From: Anticarsia gemmatalis
Taxonomy: Eukaryota; Arthropoda; Insecta; Lepidoptera; Erebidae
Assembly: GCF_050436995.1 (NCBI RefSeq)
Contig: NC_134751.1
Coordinates: 1,550,001 to 1,614,000, forward strand
DNA: 64,000 bases
Direction: 5' to 3'
A model generated the notes under the pieces. It worked only from the letters and a program-made list of their open reading frames with translations. It had not been told where the DNA came from and ran no database searches. Positions within the stretch are counted from its first letter, which is position 1, and the number at the start of each line of letters is the position of its first letter. Position numbers and translations under genes: made by a program. Below, piece by piece: positions 38,401 to 52,210 of this stretch.

Positions 38401-39590
38401 AATCACGATTTATTTAATTACAGCTTATTGTATAGACGAATATTAAAAACAACACTCCCCTATTGTTTTTAAAACAACATATTTTTATTGTATTTTTCTA
38501 TGGAATAGAAATTAGTATTTAGCTTCGAGTCTACCACTATGCTAGAATTTGGGAATTTTATTTACAAAAGATATGATTCACAAAACGTTTTTGTCCTAGA
38601 ATTTGCTACACTATTCGACTACTATCGGTATAATTAAGTTTAACACTCTAGGGGCATTGATCAATTCCTATACTAACTTATTGTGGGTTATTTGGTCGGC
38701 AAAAGTTGCTAGTAATAGAAAATCATCCTGCTGACATTACTTTTCGAAAGTTCATTGACGTCTATTTGAGTAAGACTTCAATAAACTTTAAAGCCAGTTG
38801 CTAAAATTCCTTTTTATTCCTTCTTCACTTTATCACCATCTGTTACATAAGAAAAAAACTTCACGTTATCCACTAAAAGGTAAATCTATAACCTAACTCC
38901 ATTGTCGCAACAAATAGTCAGCCACTTAATAGTTGAAGTCGTGTCTTCATAAGACAGGAACTGTCGGAACTCCTAACTCCCAACTCCTAACTCCGCGGGT
39001 ACACCTGGGAAACCAACGATATTACAATATCATTTCATTCTGGATCTTTTGAATTGTTTGTGTCGAGTTAGCTCTTGTGTCGCGGTGTTTTGACATGTAG
39101 AGTTAACTTGCGTTGCAGCATTTATGTATTGTCTTTATAGAAATACTGTCGAGAAAATAATGTGCCTGATACCTTTGATATTTTCTTTGAGTAAACTTTT
39201 CATCTGCATACTTGTGTGTTGTAAATCTTAGACAAAGGTATTACTATCTTATGCATAACATTTTAACACACAAAAGTAAACGCACCTTACTTTATTGGTG
39301 CCTATTTGATTGATAAAACTGCAAGAAAATAAATGTCTTAATGTTAAATTATATTAATATTCCAATATTTAAACTTTAAACTATATAAGGACTATGTAGT
39401 TTCCATAGTTACAATCTATTCTTGGCATACAAAAATGTCTTTCCTCTTTATTATGTTAGTGTTGATGAAGGACTATACATAACTAAACTGTTACTAAACA
39501 AAATAAGCAGTTTCCATTAAAACTCCCAATACATTTGAATCATAATAATAAAGCAGGTTCTATAGGTGCACGGTAAGCTAAATTTTAAGA
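35450..39590. other. Gene-free stretch between paralogues
   Basis: No coding exon recognised on either strand. Apart from the Helitron-like end near 37.1 kb I see nothing that can be named. Confidence 0.45.
37060..37104 (+). mobile_element. Helitron-like 3' end fragment
   Basis: CCCGACGAAGCCAGG then CCAGTCCGCTAG, followed by T. Only the end is recognisable. Confidence 0.45.
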
Positions 39591-39593
39591 CAA

Positions 39594-39708
39594 GCCCCCG
39601 TTTTCTGAAAAACATTTAGCGGTAGTTTATCTGTTTAATAGCGTTTAAATTCGTATAAAATGCTATTGAAAAGACAAACTATCGCTAAATTTACTCAGAA
39701 ACCGGGGC
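39594..39708. mobile_element. Small palindromic MITE, copy 1
   Basis: The ends GCCCCCGTTTTCTGA and TACTCAGAAACCGGGGC are inverted, with inner TTTAGCGGTAGTTTATCTG facing GACAAACTATCGCTAAAT. About 115 bp, a near-complete hairpin. Confidence 0.65.
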
Positions 39709-41404
39709 AAATATTTCACAGCTTTATCCAAAACGCCTGTTCTAAATGTAAGAAAGTAAAACCCATTATAAAACCACTTCACGTGTCCACAATATTCACC
39801 TTCTACCTTCACCTCGGCCCGTACATTTCACCTTGGTCAGCCATAACTAAATAAGGAGGAAACACACTAGATATTCTGTTTATTTTTTCCTCAATCGCTT
39901 TTATTCGGGTCACTTCCGCGATTAATGGTGAATGTTTTCTGATCCTTAAGTACTTAAGCTTTAAATATACCACGTACTTATTTGAATAGGCACTTATATT
40001 ATTCTACCATATTTAACTAGCAGAAGGGAAGAGCTGAGTTCTTCCCGATATCTGAACTAAAGGGAGTTCAATTGTGTGCACTGCTGAGGAAAAACTGCCT
40101 ATTGAAGAAGATATGACCTGATTTCGTTTTAACTGTTTAACTGGGAAGAGTTAGATTCGACACAGAGTTCAAGAGATTAATTTACACTATTAATTGTATT
40201 AAAGTAGTAAAGAATCTTTCTTTTTCTTTTATTCATTATTTAAACCGCTACAAAAGAAACACTAGATTAAATTTAAGTTTCTACAAAATTAACCATACTT
40301 TTTCGTGATCTTAACACTCAAACAGATTTCCCATTGGCTTCTTTAAATTTCCGTTCAATTGTGTTCAGCCGCTAACTTTATTAAGGGACAAACATTCTAT
40401 CCATCTTGCACATATCTAATATTAATAACGATATCTTTATCCATATTACAAACAACAATAGTATAAAAGCAATAGTTTATTCAAAACGTTGGCTATCAAA
40501 AACAAGTAGGTATTGTGATGTAAGTGCGGTGCAATAAGTTGTTCGAGTGTATGTCTCTGGACGGCTCTACGGTCGGCAGCTGCCAAATCGCTGAAACTTC
40601 GTCTCTTCCCTCAACGACTTTGTTTGTAGTACAAGTAAAGAGCGACGAGCGATTTCACTTTTGAAAAAGATTACGTTACAAGAGGATACTTTGAGATTAA
40701 TTGAGATAAAAGCTTCATTCCTTTTGTTTTCTTGTTGTTTGGATTAAATTACATTAGTAGTAGTTCCAGTAGTCGTTCCAGTATCATAAATCTCCAAACG
40801 TTATTGCATGAATCCTGAAAACAGTTGCATTAATTTTGGTTAAAAATAATTTCTGCATCATGTTCTCAACACACTTTTAAATTACTTTGACACTTTAAGA
40901 GGATTTCCTTGGGATATTTTATTTAAAGTTAATTTGACTCTTATAAACCGTTTAAACTTGCATCTCTTTTAAATAATTTTACATCCATTCACATGCCAAA
41001 AACTCCCAACAAAAATAAAAATGACCAGACTATTAATCAATGTGACAATACACACTTCTCTTTTCTTATAACTTATCCCACATGGATCCAGAAGCACGTG
41101 TAAACAGAATTAGCCGAGTTTGTGCCGTGTGTGGGTCCTTGAGCAACAATTGAATTACCCGGCCCTGTAATTATGTCTTCGGCCCTCATCATTCAGTACA
41201 TAATACGAGCTATTGAAACGCCCGACGTTTGTGCGAGGATATTCTAATGGAAGATCTCCTCCTGACCTTCGTGATGTCAAAGGTCTTTTTGAAGTATTAT
41301 GTGGGTTTGTACTTAAATGTGAGTGTCCTTATTAGGGTAAATAAACGTTTGACGCATTGCTGGCCTAATTTTGAAAACGAATTTATGCTAGAGAAATGGC
41401 TTAT

Positions 41405-41560
41405 TATAATTGACCAAGAATTTAAAATTTGTTATAGGACTTTAGATTTTAAAAATACACAAACATCTGACCCAAGCAATTGTGAATTGCATAAATATTA
41501 ATTCTGTGTGGAAATCCAGCTAATCCAGCTAACGATCTGCCGAAGAAGATTTAGCGGTGT
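41405..41560 (-). repeat. SINE family 1, degraded
   Basis: Pieces of the inverted family-1 body: CTGACCCAAGCAATTGTGAA, and GATCTGCCGAAGAAGATTTA near the head. Confidence 0.4.
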
Positions 41561-41914
41561 TGTTGTCAAATATATTTAACTTTCAAAAACCTTACACATA
41601 TATATATACTCAATAGGCAAATAAAGAATACTCTTAGCAAGTCTAATATATAGAAAAATACCATTATTTTACCACCTTTTTGGTTTTACAAGTGACATTA
41701 CTGAACCACACACCAGCTGTCTTTAGGGACATCATAATTTTCCGTAAAAATTAAAAAGAGCTGTATAAAACTAAACTGAAAGTTCCCACCTAATATTTTT
41801 TACGAAACTGGCTGAATAATTAAAATGTGGAGAGCATAAATTATACAGTAGTGGGAAAGCTATCCTCCCGTTGACGATAAAGAGAAGTAAAAATGAACGA
41901 AATGCTTGCATAAA

Positions 41915-42010
41915 TACGCTGAATGTATGAATGTGTATGAACGTGTATGTGTATGGGCCGTTGGATGTATGAGCGGGTGGGTGTATGAATGCTTGTATGT
42001 GTATGAAATT
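41915..42010. repeat. TGTATGAA-type simple repeat
   Basis: An imperfect TGTATGAA/TGTATG repeat (GAATGTATGAATGTGTATGA and onward). Confidence 0.6.
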
Positions 42011-42637
42011 GCACTCAAATGAGTAATCTGTTTTCCTTAAATGGTGGCTAATTTATTTAATTTCGCCGTGAATCTAATATTTGTGTATTCTGTTCATACG
42101 ATGTATGTCTAATGTTAAGTAAGCTGAAACGAGTGCTTGTGCTATTAAAAATTCCATTTAAGAGATTGTTGTTGTAAAAAATATAAATTAGAACAAACAT
42201 TATTAAGTATTCATAATAATTTGATTCTATGTTGTGGACACTATAGTCTGATATTAATAGATTCCATGCAAAAACTCGAAAATTACAAGTCTTACGTTTA
42301 GAAAATTCTCAGTATAAATATCTTCTTTTAAGGAAATAAGAGTTTTACGATAAAAACCATCAATTTAAAAACTAACTGACTTTCAAACTACGATAAAATA
42401 ATTCGAATAAAATTTCATAAAATATGTTTTCTGTATAAAATAAGAACTACAGCACTATCACAGTGACCTAAAAAATAAAACGCTACAGTTTATTATCAAA
42501 TGTTTTGAACTCACATAGATAATTTCCGCTTATCAACTTTCTAAGTGCTTTAGAAATATTAGAAAGTTTTAGAATCTAACTTTGCTTTTATATTTTGTCT
42601 GATATCAGTTTTTTCTTTATATTTCCAGCATATTTTC

Positions 42638-42780
42638 CACTACTATCGACAATAAACATCCGGTTAGATGTCGAGAATCATTGTAAAAATCTGATAACCG
42701 CCCCTAGCGGATACTGTAGGAAGTATTTTGCAGTTAATTTTTATAGTCAAACTTTCGGTAGTACCGAGTGGAAAGAATCG
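42638..42780. repeat. Degraded relative of the 34145 MITE
   Basis: CCACTACTATCGACAATAAA, CCGCCCCTAGCGGATACTG and ACTTTCGGTAGTACCGAG share order and wording with the 34145 element. Confidence 0.45.
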
Positions 42781-43574
42781 TTTTACTGTTCTTTTTAAAT
42801 ATGCATATTTTATAAATTTATACTAACCAAGATTAATAAAAATACATTTGGTCAACTCACACACCGTCGTCTATAGGCAGGTTTACTCTGAAGTGCTAGA
42901 ACCGGGAAAATCGATCCAATGATCTGGCATTTCCTTCTACGAACTTTATTTTCTTCTATTTTATTCTTTCGTTCGGGTTGCATCCGATGATTCTAAACTA
43001 AGCAGAGATTTAAACACATTGTTGTCCGAATTTCAAAAATCGAGCAGGTTCTCAATTCAACTGTATTTTTTTCTGTTTGTTTTGTTACCTCATCAGTTTT
43101 TATGGGGTGGACCAATTTTGATGATTCTTTCCTTATTTGAAAGCTAGTGCTTGCCGTGCGATCCCAATTTTATAAACTGGATAAATGTAAGTAACATTCT
43201 CCTAAATACATGTCATACTTATATCTAGCTATTAGCTAACAACAATATTAAGTACATACGTCACATCGTTTAAACTACATATTTAATATTCAAAATCACA
43301 GTACATAATAACGAAAGCATCCATCTATTAATTAGCGAGATTAATTGGAAAGCTAATTAATTTAACATAAAGTACTCAATATAAAGGTACCGTGGAACCT
43401 TACAAGCGTGTAACGTATTGGAATAATGTATTTGAAGATAATATGCAATACATTAATTGATAAATAATTGAATTATGAAATTAGCTTATACACAAAGCTA
43501 AGGTCGCGTTTTCTTTTTGTTGAAGTAGAGTAAGTATATAGGTAGTTCTTATCCTGGATTTAATATATCACTAG

Positions 43575-43692
43575 TGCCCGGTGTCTGAGGTACATTTAGC
43601 GGTAGTTTATCTATTCAAACTGTCATGTTTACATGAGCTTAAACGGTATAGACTACATAAACTACCGCTAAGTGTATCTCACAAACCGGGGG
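43575..43692. mobile_element. Small palindromic MITE, copy 2
   Basis: Same family as copy 1: GCCCGGTGTCTGAGGTACAT and CATTTAGCGGTAGTTTATC pair with ATAAACTACCGCTAAGTG and CTCACAAACCGGGGG. Confidence 0.65.
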
Positions 43693-44374
43693 AAAGACAA
43701 TTTTAATTCAGATCGGTTCAGCCGCTTTTGCTGAACAAGCGAATATACACTACTTTCGGATTTTTGATATAACGTGGTCTTGGTTGGTAATATTAGTATA
43801 TTAACAGACCAAAACCTTCTTCAATGGGATTTGACACATACCATAAACTCTACTTGTTGCGTTTGAAAATGCAATAAAAGCAGATACTTCTGTTTTGATA
43901 TTAGCACTCTTTTAACCTGTTTCACTGACATAAAAAATATTATATAGTCGAGAAAAGCCAAAGCTTTGTGCCAAAAATAACTCTCAACGAAATGTAAAGA
44001 CAATATACAAATATTCACAAGGAACCACAATCTGACCAAACATCAAACGCTACCACAAAAACTTCAAGGAACTTTCTGTTTTCTATATTCAGAAACAAAA
44101 TTATTTTAATAACTCACCCCTAAAAGAGGGAAATATGCGAAAACCCAAAAGTTTTCAGCTAACGGCGAACTTTTCAATAAATCGTTAGAATACTTACGAC
44201 GGAATATTCAAAGGATTACAATGTTTTATTGGAATTTTTATGCAAAATACTTTGTATAAAAATTATAAAATCAATCTTGGGTAGTTTTAGAATCTCTTCT
44301 TCCACAGTTTATAAATGAGTTTTCTTAGAAATCTGTAATGGGTCAATTAATGTGACGAAGGATTATCCTTCACT

Positions 44375-44515
44375 GCCCTACTTGCCGGGATTTTATACCA
44401 TTGAGAGTTCGACGTTTAAAACGTACTGTAAAATTAGTTCCTATATCACCCGCTAGACGCGCTGATCCGATTTTTATACCAGATTGGTCGACAGCAGTAG
44501 GAAATTGCTCCTAAC
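44375..44515. repeat. Degraded relative of the 34145 MITE
   Basis: GAGAGTTCGACGTTTAAAAC, ACGCGCTGATCCGATTTTTA and TTGGTCGACAGCAGTAGG follow the 34145 element. The ends are worn. Confidence 0.45.
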
Positions 44516-44519
44516 TGAC

Positions 44520-47500
44520 CTATTTTTAAAATAATTATTATTTTGTTGTGTGTAAGAAGTTATCTCCAGAACCAGTGTGAGTCTACATATGTATATGTAT
44601 TACAAATACTATTATACATCTACAACTATTATTACATACCATTAACTCCATTGCCTACTAACAAAGGTAGCCTATAATTTATGCTATGTAACTAAATCAA
44701 TGCATGCTAGTTGGCAATTATGATCATTTTCGGTTGACAGCCACTAATAACATAATGTGTGTGTGCAATTAAAATATTTACATTGTATACATATTGAGAG
44801 ATGAATACAAATATTTACAATTCTAAAATTGATTACGCAACTAGTGTTTGTTTCAAAAGTATGGGTTTTGTATTTTTTTAAACCCAATTTTACACTAAAT
44901 CTGACGGTGACTTTATCCACGTTGAAGACTTTTTGGAGCAAGAAGGAATAAACGTCATAAACTTAACCTAAATTCATTTAGTAGTTTCACGTAAGGTTTT
45001 CCTTTCTTCCGCTATACGTATATTCGCATTTAAAATATTACTAGGACCTAACAAGGAGTCAAAGTGGTCGCCAAGCTGAAATCGGCTGAATGGATCATCA
45101 TCATCGTTTCCAGGATTTAAAGTACTGAACGATTAAATAAAATATTATTTTTCGATTAAAAATGTAAAAGATTATCTCCTGATTTCTAAAGTAACAAAAG
45201 CCGAGGCAGAGAAAAGATTAGTTTGAGAAAAATATCAATTTCCCCGAATGAGTACATTAAAAACTTTATAAAGAACAAAGCCATTTTTTCTAATAAAGCT
45301 AATTTACTACCTAGTTATATAATTCCTTGAATTATCGAAGAATTTAATAGTCTTTGATAGCTTCTGGTACAATCACCAACAATTCGTTAAATCTTTTATT
45401 AAATTCTAAAGATATTGTAGCGAACATCAAAGTGAAATTTCCAAAAGGAATATTTTCGAGATTTTGTACGAATTGAAAGGTTATCTTTGATGTAAGCTTA
45501 ACTACCGAGGAATATATTTATATCGTTATATAATATTCAGGTAGAGATTATACGCTGTCTATTTTGCTTTAGAGGAAAAAGAAACGTTAGTATAATCCAT
45601 ATTTTCGAACTAATATAGTAATATATTATTATGTTAATGTTATATAAACATGAAAGTGGTTCTGCTATATTTTTGTATTATCTGGACTTTTAGAGAAAGC
45701 TAGGTGTATTCTAAAAGCGTATTGGTGATTGTAGAGCAAAACTTTTTCTAAAGCATTTCTATTGCAGTTGCTTTCGTTTCAATACTCGACTGAGTCTTAT
45801 ATTTTGTGGCCCTATATGCATTGAGGGGTCCTATATGTTGTGTATGTAGATGGATGTCTAGGAGCAAAAAAATATTGTGTAGTTTGAAAGTCTAGGTGGC
45901 AATTTTACCTATCTGTGTAAAAGCACCTAATATTAAATTCATTATTTACCTACTAGCAAAACTCTGCAGTTCATCACGCATTTAAAATCCCATCCCACCT
46001 TTTATCCTCTTAGTGTGTAGCGAAACTATTTACGCTTTCAGTTAAATAAAAGTCGGTTCAGCGATTGAGCTTTAAAAACGTAATAAACATACTTTCGTAT
46101 TTCAATAATACCATGGATTTTGCTTTTGTCTTTTCCTTCTACTAAAATTCAATAGTATCACACTGTCTCGTGTTCAAAACACAAAGTCCATCCAAATATT
46201 CAGCTCGTACATCCAATTTCACACGCCGGTCCCCATTAAACCTCCAGCTTCGGCGGCTTAACGCCTAGATATCAAAGCTCGGGTAATCTATTTTGTCCAA
46301 TGCAATCGATAAGTGATACCGACGGCTCTTGATTTTATTACCAACTATCCATGAACGATGTTAATTATTTTGGATGGATGTGTCTTGATACGTTAGTAAG
46401 GATTTGATAGTGTAGTGTTATATGCAAGTTGAGAGAAGCAGATACGTAGAGGCTGTATGTTGTAGTCGTGAATATTGTATCAATCTGCTAAAGATAAAGA
46501 TAAATTATTTGTGTTACTGTGTACGTATGTAGGTGCAGTTAGATTTAATGCAACAGTTTATCATGCATGTGTAAACCCGGGTTAAAAACAGTTCTCAAAC
46601 TCCAAAGTAAGAAGACACTCAAATATGATATTCATTTTACAGGACGGCTAAAACAAGTATGAAAAAATATGGGTGGTTTGAATAGTGGTTAGAGATGGGT
46701 TCAAGATAAAATGTGAAAATATAACCATGAAAAAAAATCACATACTGAACCAATTTAATGTAAATTACATTATTAATTAACCAATTTAATGTAAATAACA
46801 TTATTAATTACATTAAATTGGTGCAGTATGTGTTTTTTTTTAAGAAATAAGAGAACTACAATTTTCTGAACAAGTTCAACTAGGTGATTGGAATAGTATT
46901 TTTGTGTCATAATTCTATTAAAAACACAATTGCTTGGTTTGTAAACCACTGGTTAGCAATTAGTCAGTTATAAAAACGCAATAAACTAGCACGTTCATAT
47001 CATCAAGCCGTATATTAATAAAAATTGCATGAACAAATAAAACAAAACCATTTATTTTACTTCGCCTGTAATACAGAGCTGTTGCTACTATAAATTTGAA
47101 TTAAAACTTTTATCCATTATCGTGTGCGACCAAAATGTCGCTGCGTTTTATTTTGACGCACAAATGTATGTTTATCTGTTTGATTGATTGTAGTTCGAAT
47201 GTGATTCGTATGCGGTTTGTGATTACAAAAATCCATAGTTTTCGTTTTGTAATTACGTTTATTTGCAATTGATAGCGATTTCATTTCATTTATATTATAC
47301 AAAACACGTTAATATGATGTTTTACCTAATTTTGGCTTAATAGACGCAATTATTTGAGAAATCAATTTCCTGACACACAACAATAAAAAAAATATTCAAT
47401 ACGGTAATCGTGTAAAGTGCTCTAAACTGAAAATTTGAACCCGTAAGGCCCCTTAACTACTTACATAGGTAATTATTTTCCCCAGTTTTATAAGTGTGCT

Positions 47501-50400
47501 TCTAAACCAATTTCTAAAAAAAGAAATAAATAAATTCGACTGTTACGTTTTCTTTGAAATACTATACTTGCCTATCATTAACTTGAGTTTTAAAATACTA
47601 AATAATTGACCTCTTTTATCCAGCATTTTATAAAAAGCCTATGTATATTTGACTTCGTATATCACTACAAATTGCCTACGTCGAGCACACAAAATAAATA
47701 AACATTTGGCTACCAAGTAATTATCTTTCAGCGGTTGTTTTCATTTTACATATGCAAAAATAAAAATTTGAATTTCAATAAACTGTTGGTAACACCTGGC
47801 TCGCTTCGTGTATCGAAACAGATTTTACTTTTAAATATACAAAGTTGACTTTGTAGCTATTTATTGAAGTTTTCGATTTTATTAAAGCTAAGATTTTGAA
47901 AGATTTTTTAGTATTCTAAGTAGCGTGTTATCAAAAATAAATAATAGAAGTCCCAATTTCGGAATAGTGTTATATGTTTTGTAACTGAAAATTACTTGGT
48001 GACTTGAAAAATACTTGTTTTGGTAACTTGAAAGTGAAACTGCATAAATAATTTTAGCATCGTAGAGTCCTAAATATCTCCAGATATCACAACCACCTTA
48101 CGATTGGACCAAGATTTCGTCATTGATTGTGGTGAGTAACGTAAAGCGACAAACTTTTTGCAAGCAATAATACCAGTTATGTACAACAAAAATAAGTAAT
48201 TGTTATGACATAAAAATTATCATGTAAACGCTACATTAAAATACATTCCACGTATGCACAATGACCCAACCAAAAGATTTCGTTGCCAAAAAAAAACATT
48301 TCTATGAATCACATAAGCCACTTTTACGTGAAATACAGTTTTCTCGGAAAATTTACTGACTTTTGGCGTATAAGTACATTAAACAGAAAAAGCACCGAAT
48401 CCCGAGAGGTTTGGCGAATTTCAACCGAAACGTCTAAACACCGTGAACTAACTTGTTGCGCAAATAGAACCTTTCTGCGAATACATTATACAGTTATCTA
48501 ATAAATGTGCGAACAATTCATTTAGCGGGTTCGATGCCGGAGTCATAATATTGACACTACGTACTGGATTGTATTCATCGCAAACGCTTTGTTTTGGTGA
48601 ATAAATATTGTATTTGACAACGACTAATTTGGATTCCGATGATTTGAACGACTAAACTACGTAATAATTATTGCCGGTTTGAATTATGCAATCACCCCTA
48701 TTTCTGGGTTTAAATGCGCTCAAATTTAAACAATAAAAGAATGTATTTCTAACACCACCTGCCTGTATCTTCGAGTATAATAAGCGTAAGGTTATTTTTT
48801 ATCTGTGTAAAAGTAAGTTCTTCAAGAATTTACAAAATAAATAGTTTCTAACGCTCACACGTCTAAAACATAAAATTTCACTGCGAAACTTTAATTGTAC
48901 ACCTAAAATTAAATATAAATAGTACACAATAACATTCTAATATGGTGTATAATTTCAATTGATTATTAAAATGGAAAAACATGTACGGTATGTTATTCTA
49001 AAGCACTCTTTCACAGCAAACAAGTGTACAAGTGCTGAAGCACTTACTTGCAGTGCTATCGTCGAGTGCTTCAGTCCAGATTGCCCAGCGCCGTGAGATT
49101 GCAAATATTGTGACAATCGCCCTGTATGGACACTGTTTCACACTATTGCCCTTGTCGGAATGCTCTGTAAATGCGAATACACCCAGCAATTGTTCTTGTT
49201 CTTCTATGAATTAATGCTAATAGTAAATATGGACATATTTTTACGTTTGTAAAGGAAAGCATAGTGTGAAACCCTTACAGAAATTAAGAAATCTCTCAAA
49301 TCGTTTTTGACATGATGCAATATCCCTAAACAACTTAAGGAATAACCACAGCCTTATTTCATTTCTAAAAAAACTGAAGTTAATCAGCATCAGTTTGTCA
49401 GTATTACTATTTTTTTACATTATATTTTTATAACACAAGTAACTTTACATAACCTGCCCTATGTTTATTATTCACACACACCTAACACCGAAACAAAACA
49501 ACGGCCCATTTATTTAAAGCACTAAAACGAAAATATGAAACGATGATCAAATAAAAAAACATATATTTACCTGTTTTATTGACACAGGAGACCTTTGAGC
49601 ACTTCTTGTACCTGTCGTAACTTTTACGAGGGCAGCCGTAAAACCAGAATAGACCCCTATATCACTTTATATCGTTTCTTTTGTATATTTAACGCTTCTA
49701 TTCTCTAGAATAAGGATATATAAGGTTTTTATTGAGACGTTTCACCCATTGGAAATGTATTTCTTATTTTATTATCGATAGTTTACAGTGAATGGGAATT
49801 AGTCGTAAAGTGCCGTTTAGATAAATTAGTACTTAAAGCGTGTAAAGTCTAGGGTCTGTGAACTGTTTAAGTATTGCTTTGGGAAGTGTAAAAAGGTTGG
49901 TTACCTTTATTTTTCAAGACGTTTTCTTCTTGTCGAGACATTATTTCAGTTTTGATTTTGTTTTTCAGGCTTAGTATTGATTATTGGCGGTTATCATGGT
50001 AAAAGACCATTGGAGAAATTATATGTGACCCAGAAAAATATATTTTTAAGGAAACCTTTAAGCACGGTATATGTATTTTACTTGGGAAATTAGAAAAAGT
50101 TAGGGTATCAATTATCTTGTCAAAATCTAAGCTAAATTATGGCTAAATCTTAGTGTTTTCCTTTAAAAAATATTCTATTTGTTTCAGACGGCGAAGCAAC
50201 TTCTGCTACTGTAAGAAATGTGTTAAAAGGATCACAAATGTTAATATGAATTAGTGCTAATAAGAAAAGTAAAAAGATTCTCTAAATTATGAAAATCTAT
50301 TAGTTAGTCGAGCATACATCGTCTGTATTGATGTGCTCAATAAAAGTGGTACTCTTGCGTCAAATTGATACATGTACTGGGAATACCCGTAAAACCAGTG
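44520..50400. other. Gene-free AT-rich stretch
   Basis: No gene recognised. It contains the hairpin at 46731 and otherwise featureless AT-rich DNA; short open frames lack family resemblance. Confidence 0.45.
46731..46841. repeat. Hairpin with internal tandem duplication
   Basis: CACATACTGAACCAATTTAA at the left pairs with TTAAATTGGTGCAGTATGTG at the right. The interior has two copies of a 30-bp unit starting CCAATTTAATGTAAAT. Confidence 0.65.
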
Positions 50401-50654
50401 ACCGTTACGTTACGTAGTCGTAACGTGGTCGTTACGTTTACGTCGTAATGTCGTCTTGTAAAATATTTAGTACTAGGTCATACTGGACGTTAAGTTTGCT
50501 ATTTATTTATGTTGTAAGACTTAGTTGTTTTCATTTGTAGTTTAACATTTAACTCCCGCGATAATAATTAATCTTAAACTGTATAGTGATTTTTGAAAAT
50601 AATATTACGGCAAACGCAAACTACAATCAAACTAAAATCGACTAGTTGTGAACT

Positions 50655-50730
50655 ACACTCATTGTTTCGAGTAGGAACCGAAACAACGACCTGCCGAAGT
50701 AACTGCAGCGGCGTGGCAACCACCTTAACT
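50655..50730 (-). repeat. SINE family 1 head fragment, inverted
   Basis: GGAACCGAAACAACGACCTG and AGCGGCGTGGCAACCACC match the inverted tRNA-like head. The rest is absent. Confidence 0.4.
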
Positions 50731-52014
50731 ATCGTACCACGGAGGTCGTCAAAAAAAAGATTTAAGGATTTAAACATTTGTTCTATGTCAGAATCGAACT
50801 CACAAACCAGGGTGCAGGGTCATTGGTATGGCGACCTTGAGGACTGCTCTATATGCATCCATTTATAAAAAGTGGGATTCGCCATCTAAATTTTACAACA
50901 TACAATTATGACGTACAAATAATAATAAAGTAAACAAGCATTTATCTTACAACAAAATTAATTTGTCAAGCATGAAAAGAAAAAAATACCTGGGTCATTG
51001 ACCTTTATCCTAAAAGAAGCTACAACAATCTATCTTCCAAAGAGAACCGAAAAAAATACATAAACCCGTACCCTATCAACTCCCATAAAATAACCCGAAC
51101 TCATTATAGAAGTAGAGAATCCGTACAATTTCCTCCGCGACCGCCGAAGCAAAACACATAAGACTGATAAAAGAACAGAGCAATTCAATTCTCAATACAA
51201 AACCGCTTTATACGTAGCAAAGATGAGACGGTCGTTGTAAAGGGCACCATGTCGACGATGACGCGGGTCTGAATAGCATGAGGGTGTGACCACTACTACT
51301 GGTCACTATAGGAAAAACAGTGAGAAAATGGTTTTGTTTTCGAGCAAGACTTGAAGGTTCGAGTTTCAATCGAGAAGTTAAGTAAAGGTTTTTGGTTTCT
51401 TCTTAAGCTTGATTTGTTAAAGTTCTGTTCTTAAACAATTTAGTCATACAAGAAAAGGATGAGGATCTAGAAAATAAGAATCTAGTAAATATTGATATCG
51501 ATAAGTACCCAGTACTGTTACTTATATCACATAGTTAAAAATTGGGGTTTTGTTAGTCTAGGTAGCTCAAACTGCAGGTTTTAATTTTCGAGCAATGCAG
51601 ACCAAACAGACATGCAAATGAAATATCCACATTAAAAAATCCTTACACATTTTTCACTTGTAATCTAAACAATCTAGACATCAACGTAACACAAATGCCA
51701 ACTTTTTAGCACACGAACTCACACACATAATATTAAGACGTGACAACTTCTAGTAGGGGCCACGATAACTGTACAGGAAATAAGGAGTCGCTTGGGGCCT
51801 TATACTGGCTCGGAAAACATTCGGCTTGATTGGCTTCGTAGGCGCGGCTCCACTGTGACCACAGATCAACTCGCTACGACCTACTAGCTGAATTACATGA
51901 CGCTTTTTTGTATGCCACCGTTATTGTAAGGGTGACAATTATTTTAATTAAATTTTAGTTCCAAAGACGTTATAAAAACGTTATAGAAGAAGTTATAAAA
52001 TTTCTGATTGCAAC

Positions 52015-52210
52015 GCTCCTCCTAAGTGGTTTAGGTCACCACGCCGCTACCGTTGCGTCGGGGGGTCATGGCTTCGATTCCCACATGGGACGCAAATAAT
52101 TGCTTCGGGTCTGGTTGTACTTTGTGTCCGTTGTTTGTATGTTTGTAAAAGTCCCCGCGTCACAAGAGCAATTTCTTAGAGCGGGAGTTGTCTTTTTGAA
52201 GAAAAAATTT
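52015..52210 (+). repeat. SINE family 1, near full length
   Basis: GGTCACCACGCCGCTACCG, GGTCATGGCTTCGATTCCC (B box), TTCGGGTCTGGTTGTACTTT, TCCCCGCGTCACAAG, and an A-rich end. Confidence 0.78.
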
